DNA of 64,000 bases, taken from NCBI RefSeq assembly GCF_003606385.1, contig NZ_CP032514.1, positions 2,666,001 through 2,730,000 of the forward strand. Direction: 5' to 3'. Below, piece after piece: positions 18,813 through 28,576 of this stretch. This DNA comes from Actinomyces lilanjuaniae. Its GTDB lineage: Bacteria > Actinomycetota > Actinomycetes > Actinomycetales > Actinomycetaceae. The position numbers were made by a program, and so were the translations under genes. The first letter of the stretch is position 1. Every line of letters begins with the position of its first letter. Below the pieces are notes generated by a model. That model worked only from the letters and a program-made list of their open reading frames with translations. It made no database searches and was not told the DNA's origin.

Positions 18813-20264
18813 ATGGGCGTCACCGACGCGCCGCAGTGGCTTCTTCCCGCCTTCGTCCGCAGCCTGCGGGCGCTAGGCGCCACGGCTTCCGCCGAGCAGG
18901 TCCGCTCCCGAGGCGAGCACCTCATTGAGCAGTGGTCCACCCCGGACCGCCGCTTTCACAACCTCCGCCACCTCATCGACATGCTGGCACGCGTCGACGA
19001 GCTGGCCGACGAGTCCCACAGCCCTGATGTCATGCGGGTCGCCACCTGGTACCACGGCTGCGTGTTCTCCACCGGCGCGGGGGAGCCCAGGCAGCACAAC
19101 GGAGGCGAGAACGAGGAAGCCTCCGCCGAGGTGGCTGTCCGCGACCTGAGCGACCTCGGCGTCCCGGAGGCGACGACAGCCCGCGTCGGGGACCTGATCC
19201 GCAACCTCACGGGGCACAGGCTGGACACCGACGACATGGACGCGGCAGCTCTGGCGGACGCGGACCTGGGTGCGCTCGCGGTGGACCCGCAGACCTACAA
19301 GGAGTACCTGAGGCTGCTGCGCGAGGAGTACGCCCACGTCCCCCTGGCCAGCTACCTTGAGACCCGCCTGGTGATCGTGGGTAGGCTCCTGGAACGTGAG
19401 AAGCTCTTCCACTCACCCCTAGGCGAGCACTGGGAGCGACCCGCCCGGCAGAACCTCAAGGCAGAGAGGCAGCGGCTGACGGAGAAGCTCGCCAGACTCA
19501 CTCCAGACGAGGCAGGGCAGCACACCGAGTGCTGTCCCTGGCAGGCAGAGCCTGCGTCACGCCGCGTGCCCCGGTCCTCTGACTGCTCCTCCTCCAGCCT
19601 GGCCGAGGAGCCCGACGACCCCCGCCCGTCTCATGACCGCAGCGCTGCCCTAGCCGGTGCTAGTACCCCGACAGACGAGAGCGTCGCGGTACAGCCGCCC
19701 TCCCCGCCCCTGGGCGCCGGGGACACGAGCACCGTCGCGGAAGCGGAATCAGTCACCCCGCATCCTTCCTTGACTCCCCTGTGGCGACCTCCTCCGCGAC
19801 AGCGGCGTCTGCCTCCTCCCCCGGACACCTGCCACCGGGGTTCCCCGCCCTGTTCCCCCGGCAGCAGACGGGAGACCGGTCCGGCCGACAGCCAGGAGCG
19901 CGGAGGAGGACCCGGCGCTGAGCACCTCCATGGAGTCCTGCGCCGAGGACCTCGACCTTCTCCTGGCAGCCCCGCGCTCCCGCCACTTTGGACAGGCCGG
20001 GCCCACCGCGGGCCGGGGCGCCCAGGCAGAGGCGGCCCGTCTCCGCCTCACCGAGAGGCTCAGAGAGAAGGCACAGGAGGCCAGGCAGCTGCGCGAGGCA
20101 CGCACCGGCGATCCTGCAACCGGCTCGGGCAGAGCGGCGGCGACAGGGAGCAGGAACACAGTCCTGGAGGAGCCCGGCCCCCTCCACGCGGACTAGCGGA
20201 CACGACCCACGGCGCAGACCAGCCGACCGCTGGCTGCTCCGTTACCTCCCGGCACCACAGGTGA
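18813..20264 (+). CDS. HD-superfamily predicted phosphohydrolase with long, probably mis-framed C-terminus
   Basis: Residues 1-215 match COG4339-type HD proteins: RFHNLRHLIDML near the N-terminus, VATWYHGCVF carrying the second metal-site segment, and LIRNLTGHRLDTDDMDAAALADADLGALA. A nucleotide or phosphoester substrate is expected but unknown. As read, the frame runs 483 residues, but after about residue 310 it becomes Pro/Arg-rich and unlike coding sequence. Restoring one C at 19756-19759 and one at 19855-19859 gives a better ending through ESCAEDLDLLL and ARLRLTERLREKAQEARQL, with a stop at 20196. The corrected length is 1386 nt. The true product is therefore probably 461 residues. Confidence 0.75.
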   Translation: MGVTDAPQWLLPAFVRSLRALGATASAEQVRSRGEHLIEQWSTPDRRFHNLRHLIDMLARVDELADESHSPDVMRVATWYHGCVFSTGAGEPRQHNGGENEEASAEVAVRDLSDLGVPEATTARVGDLIRNLTGHRLDTDDMDAAALADADLGALAVDPQTYKEYLRLLREEYAHVPLASYLETRLVIVGRLLEREKLFHSPLGEHWERPARQNLKAERQRLTEKLARLTPDEAGQHTECCPWQAEPASRRVPRSSDCSSSSLAEEPDDPRPSHDRSAALAGASTPTDESVAVQPPSPPLGAGDTSTVAEAESVTPHPSLTPLWRPPPRQRRLPPPPDTCHRGSPPCSPGSRRETGPADSQERGGGPGAEHLHGVLRRGPRPSPGSPALPPLWTGRAHRGPGRPGRGGPSPPHREAQREGTGGQAAARGTHRRSCNRLGQSGGDREQEHSPGGARPPPRGLADTTHGADQPTAGCSVTSRHHR

Positions 20265-20384
20265 GCAGGACGCAAGGGCTGTCCACAGGGACGGCTAGCC
20301 TCTGGAACGGCAGTGCGTCCCGGTCCCTAGGCTGGAGGCCACGCCGCAAGGCACTACCTACCAGACTGACGAAAGGGCCCTGTC

Positions 20385-20678
20385 ATGCCTGCCTTCTCTG
20401 TTGACACCAGCGTCATTGCTGATACCGCCGCGCGGGCACGCAGCCGTATCGCCACCATCCAGACCGAGGTTGACGGGATGCAGGCCGACATCGGCGCGCT
20501 GGAGAACGTGTGGGCCGGGTCCGCCTCAGCCTCAATGGCCGTGTGCGCGCAGGAGTGGCGACTCACCCAGCTCCAGGTCCAGACCACTCTGGAGAGTATC
20601 AGCCTGGCCCTGGACCAGGCCGCGACCTCCTATGACGACGCCGAATCAGCCAACATCGGACGGTTCGGGCACGCCTAA
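20385..20678 (+). CDS. WXG100-family (ESAT-6-like) type VII secretion substrate
   Basis: This 97-residue helical hairpin protein has the central W-x-G turn as VWAGSAS (about residue 43). The C-terminal secretion signal Y-x3-D/E is present as YDDAE near residue 85. The size and motifs are those of EsxA/EsxB-like proteins, which dimerise and are exported by the T7SS. It stands alone: no second WXG100 gene and no EccC, EccB or mycosin genes are adjacent. The machinery must therefore be encoded outside this window. The start ATG has GAAAGGG upstream and the gene is followed by a strong terminator. Confidence 0.92.
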   Translation: MPAFSVDTSVIADTAARARSRIATIQTEVDGMQADIGALENVWAGSASASMAVCAQEWRLTQLQVQTTLESISLALDQAATSYDDAESANIGRFGHA

Positions 20679-20718
20679 GAGCGCTCTGGCTGGCAGGGGT
20701 GCGCCTGCCACCGTACAA

Positions 20719-20759
20719 GTGGTGGGCCGCCCCTTCCATACGGAGGGGCGGCCCACCAC
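20719..20759. terminator. Bidirectional hairpin between WXG100 and groEL
   Basis: The arms GTGGTGGGCCGCCCCTTCC and GGAGGGGCGGCCCACCAC pair with one bulged base around a four-base loop. The hairpin lies between the convergent ends of the WXG100 gene (+) and groEL (-), so it can serve both. No long T tract follows, as is common in actinobacteria. Confidence 0.85.
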
Positions 20760-20825
20760 ATGCTTGGTGACCAGGCCAAGTCGGCTCAGCGGCTCACTGG
20801 CCCGGCCCAGGCTGCTGGCAACAGA

Positions 20826-22520
<1,695 letters not shown>

Positions 22521-22564
22521 TCACGTCACGCCCGGCACCGACCCTCACGGCCCAGCCATGTGCG

Positions 22565-22591
22565 TTGTCACTCGAAGGCTCCGAGTGCTAA
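22565..22591 (-). promoter_or_regulatory. CIRCE operator 1 (HrcA site) of groEL
   Basis: On the minus strand TTAGCACTC, nine bases, GAGTGACAA. The consensus is TTAGCACTC-N9-GAGTGCTAA, so the left arm is perfect and the right arm has two mismatches. It lies about 115 bases upstream of the groEL start. Confidence 0.9.
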
Positions 22592-22599
22592 CCGCAATG

Positions 22600-22626
22600 C
22601 TGGCACTCTCGGGTCTTGAGTGCAAG
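22600..22626 (-). promoter_or_regulatory. CIRCE-like operator 2 and promoter zone of groEL
   Basis: A second inverted repeat, CTTGCACTC-N9-GAGTGCCAG on the minus strand, sits eight bases upstream of operator 1 with the same nine-base spacer. TTGCAC inside it could serve as -35, with CAGCAT 17 bases downstream as -10, so HrcA binding would cover the promoter. The remainder of the gap to 22773 shows no gene. Confidence 0.75.
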
Positions 22627-22773
22627 ACACTCAGATCTGACGTCTCCAGGAATCCTCCGACGGCGAAGCGGCCCCGCCATCTCATTCTCCCCCGGCCTGG
22701 GACTGCCCAGGGGCTGGCCCGCCCAGGCGCACCCAGCCCCTGGGCCACCTGCCCCGTGGGATACCAGCCCCGC

Positions 22774-24129
22774 TCACGCCCCAGCAGCCAGCACCACCAA
22801 CGCCGAGGTCCAGGCCAGGGGAGCAGGCCCCGCCGGGGAGCCGTCAGCCAGGACCTTCTCCGGAAGCGCCCCCACCCGGGTGCGGTGGGACTCCAGCCAC
22901 CCAAGAAGCCGCGGCCCCTCCTCCATGCCCAGCACGACACCTGACCACGCCAGCAGGGCCGTCTGCGGGGTCCAGGACACACCGTCCCTGCGCCACGACG
23001 ACCCGGGAGCCACGCCCCCGGCAGGCCGCGACATCCGCGCTACGGCATCCTGCCTCACCCCGCGCGCACCGGCCAGCTCCGTGGTGAAGGGCGGCAGGAC
23101 AAAGACGACTGCCGCGTCGACGTCGTCCTGGCGCACGTGCCTGCCCCATCCAGGGGCAAAGCCGCGTTCCACCGCCTGGCGCACCGTGGCGACCCGCTCC
23201 TCCAGCCTCTCCGGGTCGGCCCCCAGGTCCGCTCCCGCCCGGGCGAGCCCCAGCGCAGCCTCCAGGCCCAGCAGTACCGGCGCGGCCGTGCCCAGGGTCA
23301 GGACGGACTCGGGCACCTCCCAGTAGTCCGGGCTGGCCGCGGGGAGGTGGGAGGCGGTGTCCGTAAGCCACAGGAGCCGGGATGTCGTACGGGCCAGGCA
23401 GTGCCCCAGAGCCGTCTCCAGGTCGGCCACGGAGACGCCGTCAGCCAGCATGCGCCCCACGGCCCACATGAGCCAGCCCACGCCATCGGTCTGGCGGGGA
23501 CGCTGGTCAGGTGGCCTCCCGCTGAGGGTGTAGCGCGCCTCCAAGGCTCCCGTCTCGTCCTGCCAGGAGGCCAGGCGCCCCAGTACGCCGAGGGCCTCCT
23601 GGTACAGGCCGACACTGCTGAGGGCCGCTGCGCAGAAGGAGGCGTCCCGGGGCCACACGTAGCGCCAGCCTCCCACCGGCGCGGCGGCCACGGCACCGAC
23701 GGGGAAGTCCAGCACGCCGCCTGCCTCGCCGTCGTCCACGAGCGTCGGGCCGGTCAGGGCCAGGAGGTCGTCGAGCGCCTCCCGGGCCAGCGACCCCCAC
23801 CTCCCGTGCGGCAACCGCGCCCCCTGCTGCCGCAGGGCCGCGCGCTGCGCCAGCTCGTCACGCTGCTGCGGGTCCATACCCCAGGGAGCCGGGTCAGCCG
23901 GGAGCCGGGTCCCCGGCAGGTAGTCCACGCTCTCCCCGGGGGCCAGCACCTGGAGGGCGCCGTGCGCCCCGACGACCACACCCTCACTCAAGGCCTCGGG
24001 AGCAGGCCTCAGCGCGGCGTGCAGCCGGGGGACGCCCCACACCCCGGCGGCCAGCGACACGGCCCCGGCAGACACGGCCCCAGCAGCAGCAAGGACATCG
24101 CGGCGGCGGGGGCGTGCCGCCAGGGTCAC
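22774..24129 (-). CDS. Tat-exported GH15-like (glucoamylase-fold) protein
   Basis: This 451-residue protein has a twin-arginine type N-terminus ([12 protein letters not shown], then a hydrophobic stretch). The (alpha/alpha)6 domain carries the GH15 signature [17 protein letters not shown] near residue 160. Further features are [11 protein letters not shown] and, near the end, LPEKV...[12 protein letters not shown], where the second catalytic Glu of the family lies. Family members are glucoamylases or trehalases. The substrate is unknown, and the divergent middle region allows a non-enzymatic role. The GTG start overlaps the TGA of the upstream LytR_C gene (GTGA), so translation is coupled. 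Confidence 0.82.
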   Translation of the reverse strand: MTLAARPRRRDVLAAAGAVSAGAVSLAAGVWGVPRLHAALRPAPEALSEGVVVGAHGALQVLAPGESVDYLPGTRLPADPAPWGMDPQQRDELAQRAALRQQGARLPHGRWGSLAREALDDLLALTGPTLVDDGEAGGVLDFPVGAVAAAPVGGWRYVWPRDASFCAAALSSVGLYQEALGVLGRLASWQDETGALEARYTLSGRPPDQRPRQTDGVGWLMWAVGRMLADGVSVADLETALGHCLARTTSRLLWLTDTASHLPAASPDYWEVPESVLTLGTAAPVLLGLEAALGLARAGADLGADPERLEERVATVRQAVERGFAPGWGRHVRQDDVDAAVVFVLPPFTTELAGARGVRQDAVARMSRPAGGVAPGSSWRRDGVSWTPQTALLAWSGVVLGMEEGPRLLGWLESHRTRVGALPEKVLADGSPAGPAPLAWTSALVVLAAGA

Positions 24130-24758
24130 TCCTGAAAGTCCTCGCGCAAGATGATGACGATGGGGTTGGACGAGGCGCTGGCGGCGTCCTCGACGACGTT
24201 GTCGATACCGAGCTGCTCACCTACGGCCTCTGCCGTGTCACGGTCCTCGGGGCTGGCGTAGTAGACAGTCGTGTCGGCAGGCTCAGACCCCTGGTAGATG
24301 CCTTCCGGAACCGTGACCGACACGAAGCCGACGTTGGTGAGGCGGTCACCACTGCGCCCCGCCAGGCCGCTGGTCGTCGTCCCGTTGTAGACAGTGACTC
24401 CCAGCGTGTAGTCCACCGAGGCGTCGGTGGGGGCCTGCGTGGGATCGTCCGTGGCCTCCTGTGAGGCACCGGGGTCCTGGGTCTCCTGGTCAGCCTCGTC
24501 GCTGCTTGGGGCCTGGTCGTCTCCGGCGTCGGCCGGGCCCGAGGCCACTGCGGCACCACCTGTAGAGTCCCCGTCCTCGCTGCGCTGCCCGAGCAGAGTC
24601 ACCACGCCCCAGGCCAGGGCCGGGACGACGATGATAACGGCAAGCAGGGGCACCCAGCCCCGCCAGCGAGGTGCCTGCGCCCGGTGCACCCCGACGGGGA
24701 CGGGGGCGTCGTCCTCACTGACGTCGAACTCGTCCTCCGGGTAGTTGTACTCGCTCAC
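24126..24758 (-). CDS. Membrane-anchored LytR C-terminal domain protein
   Basis: This 210-residue protein has a short acidic cytoplasmic N-terminus and a single TM (PLLAVIIVVPALAWGVVTLL, about 37-57). An Asp/Glu/Gln/Thr-rich linker and a LytR_C domain (about 120-208) follow, the latter beginning YTLGVTVYNGTTTSGLAGR. This layout resembles mycobacterial Cei/VirR-type envelope proteins with a free LytR_C domain lacking the LCP catalytic part. GTG 24758 begins VSEYNYPEDEFD. It is the first gene of a two-gene operon with the GH15-like protein, which suggests a shared envelope role. Confidence 0.85.
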   Translation of the reverse strand: MSEYNYPEDEFDVSEDDAPVPVGVHRAQAPRWRGWVPLLAVIIVVPALAWGVVTLLGQRSEDGDSTGGAAVASGPADAGDDQAPSSDEADQETQDPGASQEATDDPTQAPTDASVDYTLGVTVYNGTTTSGLAGRSGDRLTNVGFVSVTVPEGIYQGSEPADTTVYYASPEDRDTAEAVGEQLGIDNVVEDAASASSNPIVIILREDFQE

Positions 24759-24862
24759 ACTCCCAAGATACCGACCCTGACTCCGATCGTGGGGACCAAC
24801 AAGCCCCGTCCCGACGTCCAGCCCTGGTCGCGTGCGGGCACTGTCCTGGCTAGGCTTCAGGG

Positions 24863-25539
24863 GTGAGTTCCGCCAAGCCTCTGTCCGAGCTCGTTGACGC
24901 CTCGTGGGCACGCGCCCTGGCCCCGGTGGAGCCCACGGTTCACCAGATCGGGGCCAGGCTGCGCGAGGAGGTCGCCTCAGGACACGGCTACCTGCCCGCC
25001 GGCACCGACGTCCTGCGCGCCTTCACCTACCCCATGGAGCAGGTCAAGGTCCTCATCGTGGGCCAGGACCCCTACCCGACCCCGGGGCACCCGGTAGGCC
25101 TGAGCTTCTCCGTGGCCCCCGGGGTACGGCCCCCGCGCAGCCTGGAGAACATCTTCCGCGAGCTGGTCTCCGACCTGAGCGTGCCCCAGCCGAGCTCGGG
25201 GACCTGACCCCGTGGTGCGAGCAAGGGGTCATGCTTCTCAACCGGGTCCTGACCGTGCGTCCGGGCGCCCCGGCCTCGCACAAGGGCTGGGGCTGGGAGA
25301 CTGTCACCCAGCGGGCTATCGAGGCCCTGGTGGAGCGCGGCGGCCCGCTGGTGGCGATCCTGTGGGGGCGCCCGGCCCAGTCCCTGACCCCCATGCTGGG
25401 GGACACCCCCGTCATCGCCTCACCCCACCCCTCGCCGCTGTCCGCCTCGCGAGGGTTCTTCGGCTCACGCCCCTTCAGCCGGGCCAACGAGATCCTGGTG
25501 TCCCTGGGGGCGCAGCCCGTGGACTGGCGCCTGCCCTGA
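24863..25539 (+). pseudogene. ung: Uracil-DNA glycosylase, frame broken once in a G run
   Basis: Family 1 UDG in two frames. The 5' part has [24 protein letters not shown] with the catalytic Asp of GQDPYP. It ends prematurely after [12 protein letters not shown]. The 3' part has [25 protein letters not shown] and the DNA-intercalation loop [13 protein letters not shown]. Adding one G to the run at 25198-25201 restores [11 protein letters not shown] and a 226-codon gene of normal length. Ung removes uracil from DNA in base-excision repair. Because all family motifs survive, the break is more likely a sequencing deletion than true decay. The start codon is GTG. Confidence 0.88.
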
Positions 25540-25574
25540 GCTGGAAGGAGCGGGGTCGGGCGGGGCAACCCCGC

Positions 25575-25601
25575 AGTGCCGCTAGTGCCACTAGTGCCGC
25601 T
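25575..25601 (+). repeat. Three 9-bp tandem units downstream of ung
   Basis: AGTGCCGCT, AGTGCCACT and AGTGCCGCT follow each other directly, just after a small GCGGGG-CAA-CCCCGC type hairpin (about 25558-25574). The hairpin may act as the ung terminator. Confidence 0.6.
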
Positions 25602-25655
25602 GCCACGGCGGCACGCCTTGGCGACAAGCCTCACGTGATGATAGCGTGACGCTGG

Positions 25656-25685
25656 TTGCGGAAGCATATAGACCCAGATTAGAGT
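25656..25685 (+). promoter_or_regulatory. Candidate promoter of the T7SS-effector-like operon
   Basis: TTGCGG (25656-25661) and TAGAGT (25680-25685) are 18 bases apart, in an unusually AT-rich patch (GAAGCATATAGACCCAGATT) for this genome. A transcript would start about 40 bases before the first ATG of the operon. Confidence 0.5.
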
Positions 25686-25731
25686 CAGCTGTCGCAGGCA
25701 CGTTCAGACGGTGCGAAAGGCCGTGGTCCCT

Positions 25732-26016
25732 ATGGCGGACCTGTCTATCAGTCCAGACACGCTCAGCAGCGCGGCGAGCAAGGCCGACGCCGCGTCAGAG
25801 GAGCTGAGCGGCGCAGACTTCCCGGAGGTCTCCGGCCTGGACCGCTCAACCGGCCTGGTCAGCCAGGCGGTCAGCGCGCTGTCCTCACGGACCACGAGCA
25901 CGGCCACGGGCCTGACCAACATCGCGTCGAGCCTGCGCCGGGCAGGGGCCGACTTCGTCGAGGTCGACGAGGTCAGCGCCCAGGGCGCGCGGCAGCTCGA
26001 GGGAGGGCCGTACTGA
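25732..26016 (+). CDS. Small helical protein, probable secretion partner of the downstream effector
   Basis: This 94-residue, Ser/Ala-rich, all-helical protein has no signal peptide. A conserved-looking end is SSLRRAGADFVEVDEVSAQGA. In size, position and composition it resembles the small WXG100-like partner proteins (Lap, DUF3130-like) encoded immediately before LXG effectors in T7SS loci. No W-x-G is present, so assignment rests on context. The TGA overlaps the ATG of the next gene (TGATG), indicating co-translation. ATG 25732 was chosen; in-frame GTGs at 25711 and 25723 are possible. Confidence 0.7.
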   Translation: MADLSISPDTLSSAASKADAASEELSGADFPEVSGLDRSTGLVSQAVSALSSRTTSTATGLTNIASSLRRAGADFVEVDEVSAQGARQLEGGPY

Positions 26017-27089
26017 TGTCGCTGGACGTCACAGTCCTCGTCCTCCCGGAGACGGCCTTCACCCTCGCGTCGAGCCTGAGCACGGCAGCGACCACGGTCG
26101 GCGACGCCGAGGCCACCGTGACGTCGGCCCGCAGCCTGATCCAGTCGGAGAACACCGGTCTGACCGCGACAGCGGCGGAGACCAGTCTGGGCACGCAGAG
26201 CACCACGATCAACACGCTCAGCTCGGAGACCTCCTCGCTGTCCACGGCGGTGAACGCCTTCGCCCAGACCATGTCCTCAATCAAGACTCGGCTGAACGAC
26301 GCCCGGGCGCGGGCCTCGGAGGCCGGGCTGGTGGTCTCAGGCGACCTGATCCTGGAGCCGGAGGCCTCGGACCCGGACTACGAGGAGAAGCAGAAGACCT
26401 ACAGCGAGCTGGATGAGGACCTCTCTGTCATCAGGCAGGACGAGTCCACCGCCCACGACGACCTGCAGGCGGCCTGCCAGGAGGTCTCGGGGGTCGAGCC
26501 GGAAGGCCCTGGCGGGGCGGCCGGGGCGGCCGCGACGGCGAACACCGCCTACGGCTGGGCCAGTCGCGGTGTCACGGTGGCCCGCTGGGCGGAGGTGCAC
26601 CGCCGGGGGACGTTCGCGCCCGCGACTTCCCCCACGGGCCTTCTGTCCACGCTCTGGCAGAAGACCAAGCTGGAGAACTGGGTCTCCAAGGCAGCGCACC
26701 AGAAGCCCGCCGTGCCCGGCAACTGGAGGACGCAGCCCTACTGGAGGCTGGGCACCACCGCCATGAAGTGGTTCGGGAGGGCCTCCGGCGCGGTCAGCGG
26801 TGGCCTTGGCGGCCTCGAGCAGTACCAGAAGGACTCCGCCAACCCCAGCATGGGTGAGGGAGAGAAGATTGCCCGGGCAGGGACCCAGGCCGTCGCGCAG
26901 GGGGTCGGGGGATACTATGGCGCCATGGCTGGCGCCCAGACCGGAGCCATGATTGGCGCCCTGGGCGGGCCGCTCGGCATTGCCGCTGGAACTGTTATTG
27001 GCGGAGCCATTGGCGGATTCGCTGGATCCAAGGCCGGCAAAACGTTTGCCAACGCCGTCAATAAGGGAATTAGCAAGTTGTTCCACTAG
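26016..27089 (+). CDS. Putative T7SS effector with C-terminal glycine zipper
   Basis: This 357-residue protein has three parts. Residues 1-110 form Ser/Thr/Ala-rich helices like an LXG/WXG targeting domain. Residues 110-290 form a charged linker with acidic helices (YSELDEDLSVIRQDE) and an aromatic segment (NWRTQPYWRLGTTAMKWFGR). Residues 297-345 are a glycine zipper of repeated Gly-x3-Gly steps (GAMAGAQTGAMIGALGG, then GGAIGGFAGSKAG). No signal peptide is seen. Glycine-zipper tails occur in membrane-inserting toxins, including described LXG effectors. A pore-forming anti-bacterial toxin is the favoured but unproven reading. Two small membrane proteins follow and could confer immunity. Confidence 0.72.
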   Translation: MSLDVTVLVLPETAFTLASSLSTAATTVGDAEATVTSARSLIQSENTGLTATAAETSLGTQSTTINTLSSETSSLSTAVNAFAQTMSSIKTRLNDARARASEAGLVVSGDLILEPEASDPDYEEKQKTYSELDEDLSVIRQDESTAHDDLQAACQEVSGVEPEGPGGAAGAAATANTAYGWASRGVTVARWAEVHRRGTFAPATSPTGLLSTLWQKTKLENWVSKAAHQKPAVPGNWRTQPYWRLGTTAMKWFGRASGAVSGGLGGLEQYQKDSANPSMGEGEKIARAGTQAVAQGVGGYYGAMAGAQTGAMIGALGGPLGIAAGTVIGGAIGGFAGSKAGKTFANAVNKGISKLFH

Positions 27090-27102
27090 CAAAGGACAGC
27101 AC

Positions 27103-27603
27103 ATGAGCGATACAGCATGGATCGCCTTGGCAGTCGTTCTGGCAGTATCTACACTGGCGTTCTGGGCGCTGGCCATGTTCACCGACACCAGGGCGGGCAA
27201 ACTCTACGCCGCATTTGGCGCACACACAAAAAATCGCCTGGCATTTCTTCTTGTGGGCTCCATATCGTTCATCATCGGCGGCACTGCCATATTGACTGAA
27301 CCACTGTTCCCCGAGGCGGAGACCTTCAGATTCATCAGTTGTGGGATCACCTTAATTCTGCTTGTTGTCGGCTGCATCATCGACATCTTCCCGATCCCCC
27401 TGCCCCGGTGGATGTACCCCCAGTGGCACGCCGAGCGCCGCCTGGAACGCCGCCGCGCCGCCCTGGCCGCAGCCAGCAGCAGCACCACCAGCAGCGCCAA
27501 TAAGGACCCACAGCCACCAGCAACCATTCCAGCACCCCCTCAGCAGGCGGGCTCAGCACAGGAGCCACCAAGCCGCTCTCCCGGCGAAGGACAAACCCCA
27601 TGA
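27103..27603 (+). CDS. Small membrane protein A, candidate immunity protein
   Basis: This 166-residue protein has three predicted TM helices: WIALAVVLAVSTLAFWALAMF, LLVGSISFIIGGTAIL and CGITLILLVVGCIIDIF. A conserved block PIPLPRWMYPQWHAERRLER, a basic helix and a Pro/Ser-rich cytoplasmic tail follow. It is paralogous to the next gene. ATG 27103 has AAAGGA upstream, 13 bases after the effector stop. Third positions are slightly more A/T-rich in the TM part than in neighbours (ATA, ATT, TTT codons). It could alternatively be a membrane adaptor for secretion; no known family was recognised. Confidence 0.75.
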   Translation: MSDTAWIALAVVLAVSTLAFWALAMFTDTRAGKLYAAFGAHTKNRLAFLLVGSISFIIGGTAILTEPLFPEAETFRFISCGITLILLVVGCIIDIFPIPLPRWMYPQWHAERRLERRRAALAAASSSTTSSANKDPQPPATIPAPPQQAGSAQEPPSRSPGEGQTP

Positions 27604-28043
27604 GCGAGAACACCCTGGTCGGAATCGGGTGCCTTGGCTTCCTGGGCACACCAACCCTGGTGTTCTGGGCGCTGGCCATGTTCACCGACACCCAGGCGGG
27701 CCGGTTCTACGACTCCCTGTCCGACGTCAGGAACGGCACCGCCTTCTGCCTGCCCGTTATAGGCCTGGCCTTCACCATCATTGGTATAGTCATGCTGTCT
27801 GAGCCGCTGTTCCCCGGTGCGGAGAACGCCCGGATCGCCGCCTCAGTATTCGCAGGACTCCTCCTGATCCTCGGACTCGTCTTCCGGTTCCCGATCCCCC
27901 TGCCCCGGTGGATGTACCCCCAGTGGCACGCCGCACGCCGCCTGGAACGCCGCCGTGCCGCCCTGGCCGCAGCCAGCACCACCACCAGCAGCGCCAACAG
28001 GACCCCCGCCTCGACCAGCAGCCCTCCTGAGGAGCCCCGATGA
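27600..28043 (+). CDS. Small membrane protein B, paralogue of A
   Basis: This 147-residue protein has three TM helices with the same landmarks as its neighbour. FWALAMFTDT in TM1, EPLFPGAE in the loop and the PIPLPRWMYPQWHAARRLERR block before a short Ser/Thr tail all recur. Two stretches are nearly identical at DNA level to gene A, so the pair is a recent tandem duplication. The start ATGA overlaps the stop of gene A. Duplicated immunity-like genes next to an effector are a common pattern in polymorphic toxin loci, which is the basis for the suggested role. Confidence 0.75.
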   Translation: MSENTLVGIGCLGFLGTPTLVFWALAMFTDTQAGRFYDSLSDVRNGTAFCLPVIGLAFTIIGIVMLSEPLFPGAENARIAASVFAGLLLILGLVFRFPIPLPRWMYPQWHAARRLERRRAALAAASTTTSSANRTPASTSSPPEEPR

Positions 28044-28576
28044 CCGAGCCAACCCTCTACGGACCGCTCACCACCACGTTCCGCGGACACCTCACCGCTG
28101 TGACGGCCCCCTCCAGCTGGCAGGTCGTGGACGCCGACTTCCCCGACCTGGGTGTGGCCCCGGTCAACGCCAGCAACGAGGATGGGATCGACCTGGTGTG
28201 CACCGCCTCAGAGCCTTCCGCCCCAGGGTTCGTGGACAGCTGCGTCATCACCACCGTCCGCCTGCCCGAGGACATGCCGGAGGAGGAGTGGTTCCGCACG
28301 AGCACCGCCCAGGTCATGGAGACCATCGCGGGCGTGCGGATGATCGACCTCCTCGGCTGGCGGTCGCGCAGCGGCTCGGCGGGCCTGCTGCGCCTGGGCG
28401 TCTACATCGACACCAGCGACCACTCCCTGACCTTCTACCAGTGCAGCTGGGTCGAGACGCACAGGTACGGCAGGCTGCGACGCGGCGTCACCGCGACCTT
28501 CACCTGCCCCACCAGCACCAGCCCGGTCACCGTCCCCTTCTTCTCCACCATGTCTGAGACCCTGGAGGTGCACTGA
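28040..28576 (+). CDS. LpqN-like (PsbP/Mog1-fold) cytosolic protein
   Basis: This 178-residue protein has no signal peptide or lipobox. The pattern of a PxxW start (APSSWQVVD), a central variable loop, VITTVRLPEDMPEEEWF and a final beta-rich half with YQCSWVETHR resembles the LpqN/DUF1795 family. That family occurs in several T7SS-linked and envelope-related contexts. Function is unknown. It overlaps both neighbours by 4 and 1 bases, so it belongs to the same tightly coupled operon. Assignment to the family is by general pattern only. Confidence 0.6.
   Translation: MTEPTLYGPLTTTFRGHLTAVTAPSSWQVVDADFPDLGVAPVNASNEDGIDLVCTASEPSAPGFVDSCVITTVRLPEDMPEEEWFRTSTAQVMETIAGVRMIDLLGWRSRSGSAGLLRLGVYIDTSDHSLTFYQCSWVETHRYGRLRRGVTATFTCPTSTSPVTVPFFSTMSETLEVH

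Noticed and set aside
19930..20196. Independent small gene inside the HD-protein tail
   Set aside because: The purine-rich GGAGGAGGA lies too far (about 20 bases) from ATG 19930, and the frame joins the HD protein when two run bases are restored.
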